DNA from: an uncultured Clostridia bacterium
GTDB lineage: Bacteria > Bacillota > Clostridia > Christensenellales > UBA1242
Length of the DNA stretch: 40,481 nt
Assembly: GCA_937895935.1 (NCBI GenBank)
Contig: CALBKX010000025.1
Span: 1 to 40,481, forward strand
Direction of reading: 5' to 3'
Position 1 is the stretch's first letter; every line of letters starts with the position of its first letter. The translations under genes and the position numbers were made by a program. The notes beneath the pieces are model-generated. The model was not told the origin of the DNA and made no database searches. It saw only the letters and a list, made by a program, of their open reading frames with translations. Of the stretch, positions 33,601 through 38,100 are shown piece after piece.

Positions 33601-34571
33601 GCCACGTCACTTGCTGACAATGTAAAATCTTGCTCAGAACTTAAAGTTAATTTATTTAAGTTTTCAGCACCAAGTGTTAATTTTGAAGACGCTAAAACTT
33701 CAACAATATATCCGCTTTCAAACAAGTCATATGTTACTTTTATTTGTTTTTTGTAACCAGCCTTATCACTTAAAACAATTTCTATGTCACTAAGTGTAAC
33801 ATTACTTTCCGTGCTTCCCGTTTTAATACTTGCAAAATCACCAAACTTTTCAGGATTTTCTGTTTTTTGGCTTGCAATTTTAACATCAAAATTTGTTAGA
33901 TTGACATCTTCAACAACTTTAACAAGAAGATTTGTCGTAAGGTCCGAATTTGATGTGCTAGTTGCGGTTATGCTTATTTCATTGCCTGTAAATGTACTGT
34001 CCTCTTTTAAAGTTAAAATGTTGGTGCTTGAGTCAAAGGTTATTCCATTTTCAGTATAGTTTAAATTTTCTATTTCAGTTAGTTTGAAAGTTAATCCTGT
34101 TTCAGTTGTGTCTGATGGGGCAAAGGTAAACATTGAACTATCAATTTTTAAACTTTGTCCTTTTTTAATAAATATGTTTTGTCTTGCAGAGATTGAAGTT
34201 ACATCTTTTTTGACATACACTGGTATGGTTAATGGTTTGTTTAATCCTTTTAGTGTGATTGTTAAGTTTGTGCTTCCTGCAAGAAGTGGTGCTATCGAGA
34301 ATTTGTATTCACCCCCACCTTTGTTTTCTAATGAATTTTCAACAATTTTTGCTTTCTGCTCTGAAAAAGAAAAGTCAAATTGAGCATTTATATCAAAATA
34401 ATTGTTGATTTTTATTGTGTAATCTACTTTTTCATCGGTGAGCCACATCTCAATCTTGTCTGCATTTTTTAAAGATAGTGAAAGAGAACCATAGTCTGGC
34501 GCACAGCCCGACAATATCGCTCCTGTGAAAATTATTAAAATTAATGTCACTATGCTAAATATTTTTTTCAT
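24678..34571 (-). CDS. Giant surface lipoprotein with Ig-like and GLUG repeat regions
   Basis: A 3297-residue secreted protein. The signal peptide ends in a lipobox, AILSGC (C23), so it is predicted to be lipid-anchored to the outer face of the membrane. Residues 30-980 are beta-rich with Ig-like character. Three blocks then show GLUG-type repeats, with GGVVGNNTG-like turns followed by I..C/N..V strands: about 990-1340, 2260-2565 and 2735-3297. Two blocks open with a similar lead-in, as in NYQDLLDMKDDESYRLVKDI and ASEFENFCNQKNGEYSYYRLICDI. Residues 1340-2250 are further beta-rich, Asn/Ser/Thr-rich sequence. There is no LPXTG motif, C-terminal membrane anchor or enzyme domain. GGAGAGA precedes the ATG. 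An adhesin or glycan-binding role is possible; function is unknown. Confidence 0.9.
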   Translation of the reverse strand: MKKIFSIVTLILIIFTGAILSGCAPDYGSLSLSLKNADKIEMWLTDEKVDYTIKINNYFDINAQFDFSFSEQKAKIVENSLENKGGGEYKFSIAPLLAGSTNLTITLKGLNKPLTIPVYVKKDVTSISARQNIFIKKGQSLKIDSSMFTFAPSDTTETGLTFKLTEIENLNYTENGITFDSSTNILTLKEDSTFTGNEISITATSTSNSDLTTNLLVKVVEDVNLTNFDVKIASQKTENPEKFGDFASIKTGSTESNVTLSDIEIVLSDKAGYKKQIKVTYDLFESGYIVEVLASSKLTLGAENLNKLTLSSEQDFTLSASDVAGQVGEKLTFKIYHKDLPDNYTTLEANVKVVCKPKSITVNGQKDLNKIELFTNDGAKEFKFDISPDKAKKEDYIYQVSFLTKDQNATEPSTNLTNFKTFVLLTYNKGDGNWTEVTDTAVFSDLNSSLKMTGQKASGTTKLSLKIECFEKNASGNKAENAIVTQEIEVIVYTGATDFKIKEIYENGTIYVPIGKTDSNQNIIKTYNFFGLEATAGEQDAVPGRLTISSNSKTSVCNISQPDSSSTTLIIEPTSVGEQTFVITTQNRKSVTLKVVVFREISESDLIFALLDSANNNIASYDESDNGNVRSITLKGIGSSVNISSKTKTEYLDYNENSFTYNFSINKASSNEYFSILNNKTITSKKFTEGDTQSTLTIKYSIFTVFDKEGNITFIKKSTTDTEKSINVTLKCVDYIKSVSLYASDKTDGEKENLYKKTNIYNKNDLSYFNQELATVHLFMNLITSSSDNLNITLTKDNFNFKSGVEEFALSGDNPIVVGDIGYFYPNMVNNEFKPDATTGYIGSFTYNYRDLRSLDSISIILEVEDVNTKTKFYSEVILNVAQYVDVESIWLSSPLNSIYLDSINSKKTINVQVMPDNAMFKDLEVRVESNFSNCLEAVVIDNTITLTYISAGSGKVLIFPKSRMKTNSPKDEFGAYYYHLELNFVCADGELEETALKISSLNDLKNVKANTHYYIDNAIDCNGEILNLNLGESGSIRGTFLWEGSSDFANDVQIGSINNFKVGNSTSGSLGLFGEVSKDVKIYNLSVSGFFADEYELSNNSNIGILCGTNSGTISNVTVELSKSNTVKINKTGSNSAITVNFGLVAGENAGTIQVNGNAKNFTLLANNENNVLSVCFDSNPATNSYLGGVVGNNTGTIQNTLNSENFITIGMYGINANVFICSNAMYLAGVAGQSSGTISGLKVLGEINGIVTITGSNNKTEEFYSKNVAGFVGLAENGTNTNNSFIKNNISRVFVRGKGDILSGFVANVDTTNVPIFENNEVQAVDTGASAGINASFMVYYGDYNADKIKATGVTAGVTAKSYFTRTLPNSLILDTGKKPTNAYKVSADLNLSNYYGEIICLDTDKITLKYADSVNDSGSTSHSFEKGQEDKFESSEILTDFVLAGYMQAKNADEQSRIKNLLDTKSLLDYANVLSNNLKDINIEIQSSNARQENYGQKICLQNVGALTIKISSGLNYTNSINLNLNVTNYYESIGIFEDKDKTIQSSSVQLINNKTTIVYFKAYSSSYNYNNTPIELATNNEVSFEVGANTSAKITATVQGQACFVQVKDENGNFNEFTGESLVLNTLFNLESTNYYLYKFEGNDTNKTITSDNNKNIFAFVSDNDKEKIKQATSSTATNPNLAKESISYKVKATTGIDNITLSKAIVEAEPTDNIEFNLSYVTFNSDDKVTATLRVYTDLEKGEYKDFGLEIEKNSSGNESPYGYFYDDNKKELFKLSWQEIDLNTFKYSFKMPIDDKFDLDVYNYLNSKYIELEFESEKTKQSVVLRVQYKPENISSVLVNNYSPTSNEEMITTNNTSNEFDFSKMIYSGNQTATGELNILNAYVYTKYSQFDYVDVSMELSAEGGFLGYIDYDKNSKIGKLSTNTVYTSNAATTTLRIYKNDIKEDFSSSNLLIGIVYRIPKTVQDGTYVPIKFKFYTSDELVMEESVTLLARLANQVSFEIYDKKVVNETASEKTYNVVRGKTYLLDTTIVGYSENEVVFESSNPSVASITKEGDNYYLTISNASIDYNDKDYFEVTIKSYGQKSENNKVIKSISKTTNLRIFDLLIDDEMFSNSHLNLRLLESTDIIDLIANKINYEYSRTYENIIETFKESFVKNAKLYIIIENGEQLLSAGNTIDNSEYRIVCSTKNEGIPVYKIIPRQISDLCDYQFKVGFKLKYKQGVPSLEELLNAEDSKSYTFTVSTYISSTGDNPTPIFNYQDLLDMKDDESYRLVKDIEIPASQFKMISVSPKLFDGNGHTIKIGKGDVKFELDSSSDFALFKTLNQDCIIKNVTMEIAGNLNITLDNSTSLNGANIALLVAENNGNITNCSVLSDSVVTVNIISTVSVMEKSYFAGIVAKNTGYITNCYVECNLTANGSSLAGLVAENTGSIASSYIKNSRIYNTTSTTNENIVTGGLCIRNSGNINMCYVEGAMSSATQKIYSDYIANDYSINSKIIYTSTKTAGFVYENSGNISDCYSNIPIVSTNESSGFVANAKSGKISRVFSLCKLKQQDTLNFGFVASHSQTDDEIIFEDCFFVIQNNIINYNTSQTNYEIKENKYVSKIKGIEPLPIAEFNVLDKNGNLKEDSHFSKFIVNNDKTLSVWFYVYDSNKEKATGFDIYSYMAKAEGFEDLKGYSQEFVARRLNLVSPNLKAYSQYDLEYKDETALASGEYTYVLADKYDTVGSKSNPYLISSASEFENFCNQKNGEYSYYRLICDIDYENEEIYSSNLFNKTLIGYFEGNGFSVSKYSVNSIYSNLSAGLFAQIGSSSTKTSCLKNVNFSPSYINLPNSVYVGGIAGTLVNANVCNVNVSSKNVIIVGKNIVGGMFGITSGETNLNSINSDIVAKASNYNTLALKTISDVNELIKEIQFLENTSNKTKVSYAGALVGYVGGLSNIKNANVGENAKTLGMIAGLMFGGVGSLAKVSDFSLVLNSFDNEISAYVFGGYVAGEFKGTLSNFEINSEIVNSTIFNCYPIKPTSVGGVAGYAKGAIISNLTSKGYTVVGANIIGKESENYLKARSPYIATYVGGVVGYGDTVTFDTIKIGEGETTTGTTTQTKISGGLGIFGGNYVGGVIGYAYSSDVEKNKTTITNCTIVFENEKTYTNKDNEKVTDKLYFSYVSNAIGEDIKNYEFSSVQKTGALVGGYIFESADKYLVFAGVDKDGNAINNNTIYLGTNLDIIFEDYKLDDEHKPGNINKLFNVKGVKETNFNSNKIIIKINNLGTSETNPYGYNQVKDDFLNNQTT

Positions 34572-34624
34572 AGTTCTCTCTCCATTTGTTCTTTAAATGT
34601 TGTTCTTTCAATTTTTGTTTTTTT
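34572..34624. other. Leader of the giant lipoprotein gene
   Basis: Short stretch upstream of the giant gene holding its GGAGAGA ribosome site and a T-rich run (34618-34624) that flanks the inverted-repeat element at 34625-34702. Confidence 0.5.
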
Positions 34625-34702
34625 GTTTTGGCTGTGGTTCATATGTTGCGTCTTGATAAAAATTAATGTTTTGTATAAAAAGTATTAAACTACAGCCAAA
34701 AC
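34625..34702. repeat. 78-bp element with terminal inverted repeats
   Basis: GTTTTGGCTGT at 34625-34635 is the exact inverse complement of ACAGCCAAAAC at 34692-34702. Allowing one mismatch, the match extends to 15 bp. Seven T residues flank it on each side (34618-34624 and 34703-34709), which could be a target-site duplication or just low complexity. It carries no coding sequence. The right arm contains the -35 element of the predicted giant-gene promoter. Confidence 0.55.
34672..34699 (-). promoter_or_regulatory. Candidate promoter of the giant lipoprotein gene
   Basis: On the minus strand TTGGCT, a 16-bp spacer and TATACA. Initiation near 34665 would give a leader of about 94 nt. The -35 hexamer lies in one arm of the 78-bp inverted-repeat element, so a protein binding those arms could control it. 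Confidence 0.4.
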
Positions 34703-34709
34703 TTTTTTT

Positions 34710-34935
34710 GATTTTGCAAAATATCTTTTCTTAAAGTTTTGTTGTTTGATTAATTAGTTCTTTTGTGGTTATTTTTTGCTTTTTTTACTATTTTTCTATA
34801 ATTTTTTTGCTAAAAATTTTATGTTTAGAATTATTTTACCACTTTTTTACATTTTTTGCTAAGAAATTAATGTTTTTGCACAAAAAGATAAGTTGCAAAC
34901 TTTTATGTTTAATCAAGCATAATATTTTTTTTAAA
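34710..34935. other. AT-rich intergenic stretch, no gene seen
   Basis: About 225 bp of very AT-rich sequence between the two giant genes. The only plus-strand reading frame here (34765-35043) is low-complexity Phe/Leu/Lys sequence without a ribosome site, and I do not accept it as a gene. Confidence 0.5.
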
Positions 34936-34964
34936 ATTGCTAACACTCTGGTGTTAATTATTAA

Positions 34965-35045
34965 GGTAAACCTCTCCGTCTTGCAAAAAAACAAGTTTTT
35001 GCAATCCACCTCCCCTTGGCAGGGGAGGAAAAACTTTCGTTGACT
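34965..35045. repeat. GC-rich palindromic, MITE-like intergenic element
   Basis: CCTCCCCT at about 35009-35016 pairs perfectly with AGGGGAGG at 35021-35028 around TGGC, a striking GC island in AT-rich DNA. A second hairpin, TTGCAAAAA with TTTTTGCAA (about 34981-35003), precedes it. The CCTCTCCGTC...CACCTCCCCTTGGCAGGGGAGG layout resembles dispersed intergenic repeats I recall from gut clostridial genomes. It has no coding capacity. Confidence 0.5.
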
Positions 35046-35047
35046 TC

Positions 35048-35176
35048 TTAATTAATCTTTTACGTTTTTGAGCAATTCTTTAATTGCTTTTTAATTAATC
35101 TTTTACGTTTTTGAGCAATTCTTTGGTTGATTCTTAAATAATCTTTTATGTTTGGAGCAATTCTTTATTTAATTAC
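35048..35176. repeat. Three tandem copies of a 43-bp repeat
   Basis: Copies start at 35048, 35091 and 35134, exactly 43 bp apart. The core TTAATTAATCTTTTACG followed by GAGCAATTCTTT is identical in copies one and two; copy three has a few changes and runs through the stop codon of the second giant gene (35165-35167). In copy one AGCAATT and AATTGCT form a hairpin around CTTT. No separate terminator for that gene was seen, so the repeats may form its 3' end. Confidence 0.85.
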
Positions 35177-38100
35177 AAAGGAATAATTATTTCCTGTCGT
35201 AATTGCTGTTATTTTATAGAAAACGGAAGAAGAAGTTAGAGTGTTTTCGCTTTTATCGTATAAATAATACACTGTGTTGGTTGTGCTTCCATTGATACTT
35301 GTTTCAACCTTGTAGCCTGTGATGTTTGCTGGAGTGCCTGAGGTTAGTTTGTAAACAACATCATTTTCACCAATTTTGTCTTTTAGGTCTTGTGGCAAAG
35401 CTTTATATTCTTCTGTTTCTTCTGTTTCTGAACCTTCCTTATATCTCGTGATTTTGGTGTAATCACTATCGATTGTGATTTCTGCAGTAATTAAATGTTT
35501 AGTTTTAGTTTCGCCCTCTTTCTTTTCCAACTCCAAAGCATTTTCACTTGTCAAGTAAACAACTTTATCAGTTTCGGTTATAGTGTTTCCAGAGTTGTCT
35601 TTTGCTACTGTAGGTTCATCTTTAGTTATTGTAGATGCTGTAATTGTATAGGTTTCAGTATATTTTGTGTATGTTGTTGTGTAAGTATAGTACACATCGA
35701 CTACATTAGCATTTATTTCAACAGTTGCATTATAGTATGCCCTTGTTAAAGTTAAACCTTCAGTTCCAACAATTTTTTTCTCGTCATCCAAAACATAATT
35801 TCTGCTTTCATCCAACCTGTATGGTGAAGTTAAATTATCTTCCATATTGCAAATATTGTTTTCGTACTTTTCAGTTTTAGGGAAGAAGCTTTCATATCTT
35901 GCTGGACCTGTTTCAGTAAAGATTTTGTCAAATGCGTCTTTGGCATAAGTGCCTTCGCCTGCGATTTGATAATCTTTTAAAGTATATTTAATGTTTCCGC
36001 AAGAATATAAGTTGCCGCCATCAATTAAATACACATATTCTGTAATGTTGTAATTTGTATCCGCTAAGGAAACAATTAAATAATCTTTACCGTCAAAAGT
36101 GCATTTGTACACGTGTGCATAAGCAAATTTTTCTCCATTGAACATAAACTCGTTTTGCTTAAATTCAAGCTTAAATCCATTTTTTCCACCAATTGTAATA
36201 TCTTGTGTAAAGTCCTCAGTTTGGGTCGGGCTACTGGTAATATTTCCTTTTGCGTCTTTTGCTGGATTAACATAAATATTTACACTTGAAGCATTATTGA
36301 TTTGCGTGCTACTAACAGAATCACTACTCATATTAGTTGGTAAATCATATGAAATTATCGCGTGGGTGTAAGTTGTATTAATTGGAGCAAGTGCAGTTGA
36401 TTCTGAGATCTCCTCATTTTCACTATACTCACTACCGTCTGCTTTAACTGGAACAATCTCACGTGTTGTTTTATCATTTTCTGTCTTTTCAACAATTTTA
36501 TAATAACTAGTATTTGCTGAACCAGATACTTCAATTTTTGCATTTTCATTGAATATTAATTTGTTGCTTGTGATTTCAATTTCAAATTGTGGCGTGTATG
36601 TTGCTGAAATTGATATTGATGTGGTTTCATAATATTTGTTATCCTCACTACCTTTTTCTGTTTGTTTAAAGTCCAATTCGTATGTGCTTCTAAGAGCCTC
36701 AACTTCAATATCTTCAGACAAATCAATGGTTTCACTTGCTGAAACAATCTTGTTTACAAGGGTTGTGTTATTATAATCTTTGTCCCCAACATATAAGATG
36801 TTTGGATTACTTGGTACAGAGCCAATATCAACTGTTTTATTAGATATTTCAGTTTTATCTTCAGTTTTATCATCGTTCTTCTTTGTTATAACTTGTACTG
36901 CTTTATCTGTGTATGTAATATTTGTGTTTTTAGTGTAGTTATTTAATTGTATAACTTGCAAAAGATATTTTCCATTTGGATTAACTGCTGAATCTAAACT
37001 TGTAAGTGTAATTTTATACTTATAAGTCAAGTTTGTGTCTTCAAGTTTTTGCTTATACATTTCACTATAACAAGAATAATTAATCTCCAATAACCATTGC
37101 TTAGCAATTTGCCCTGTAATTTTTGAAGAATCAAATTTGTTAGTTAAATCGTATTCTGTTACTTTATAACTTAATGATTGTCTGTAAATTGATGTTATTT
37201 TATCACCTTCATTTTCACCTTCGGCGGTTTCGGTGTCTAGGGTGATTGCGGCATTTGAACTATCTTGTTCAAACGCACCACTCTCCGCATTACGAGTTCC
37301 TAAGGCGTAGGTATAAGATATTGTTGAAGTTTGCTCTTTTCCTTGTTCATCTGTGTATGTTGTTTTAACTTTATCATAAGTTTTATCCTCAACGTAAATT
37401 TTTGTGTTAGCGTCCCCGTTTTCAATAGCCGTTCCAAGTTTAAACAATTGTGTACCTGTGCTATCAAAACTAATAGATGTTCCATTATTATCGCTAATTA
37501 CCTTTACGTTATTAAACTCATCAAAAGTATCCCAAGTTGCATAGTTTATTGTGCTTGATGTTGTGCTTGTAGAGGCACTCCAATCGCTGTTGATATTAAG
37601 ATATCTTGCCATTGTGCTATAGAAGTTTGTGTTTTTTGAAATGGTGTCTGTCGAATTTCCAAAATACTTTCCAGCAAATGCTTTAGCGGCATACACAATT
37701 ATGCCATTATCTGCAAATTGATTGTAGCCAGCCAAAATGTAACTTATGCTAGAATAAGAGCCACTGTCCTTTAGTCCAAAGGTGATTGAACTTGATGGTG
37801 TGCCATCTAGTTTAACCGTTCCACTGTTGTTTCCAACGAGTCCACCTGCGTAGGCTGAACTATTAGAGGCTGTTACATCAGCAGAAATTTTGATTGCTTT
37901 TTTGGTTCCAATGCGCAAATTGTTTGAGATTGTGATTGAGCCAGCATTTGCTCCAGCAATTCCACCAACATAAAGGGTAGAATTTGATGCAATAATCACG
38001 CTTAAATCAGCATAATTTGATGTTGTTTGTGTTTCCTCTCTGCCAGATGTTGTAATTGTTTGCGTGTAGTCTTTCATTGTCAAAGAGCCACCAGCAACAT

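Noticed and set aside
35048..35176. CRISPR-like array
   Set aside because: The 43-bp units are contiguous with no unique spacers, and no cas genes are present.
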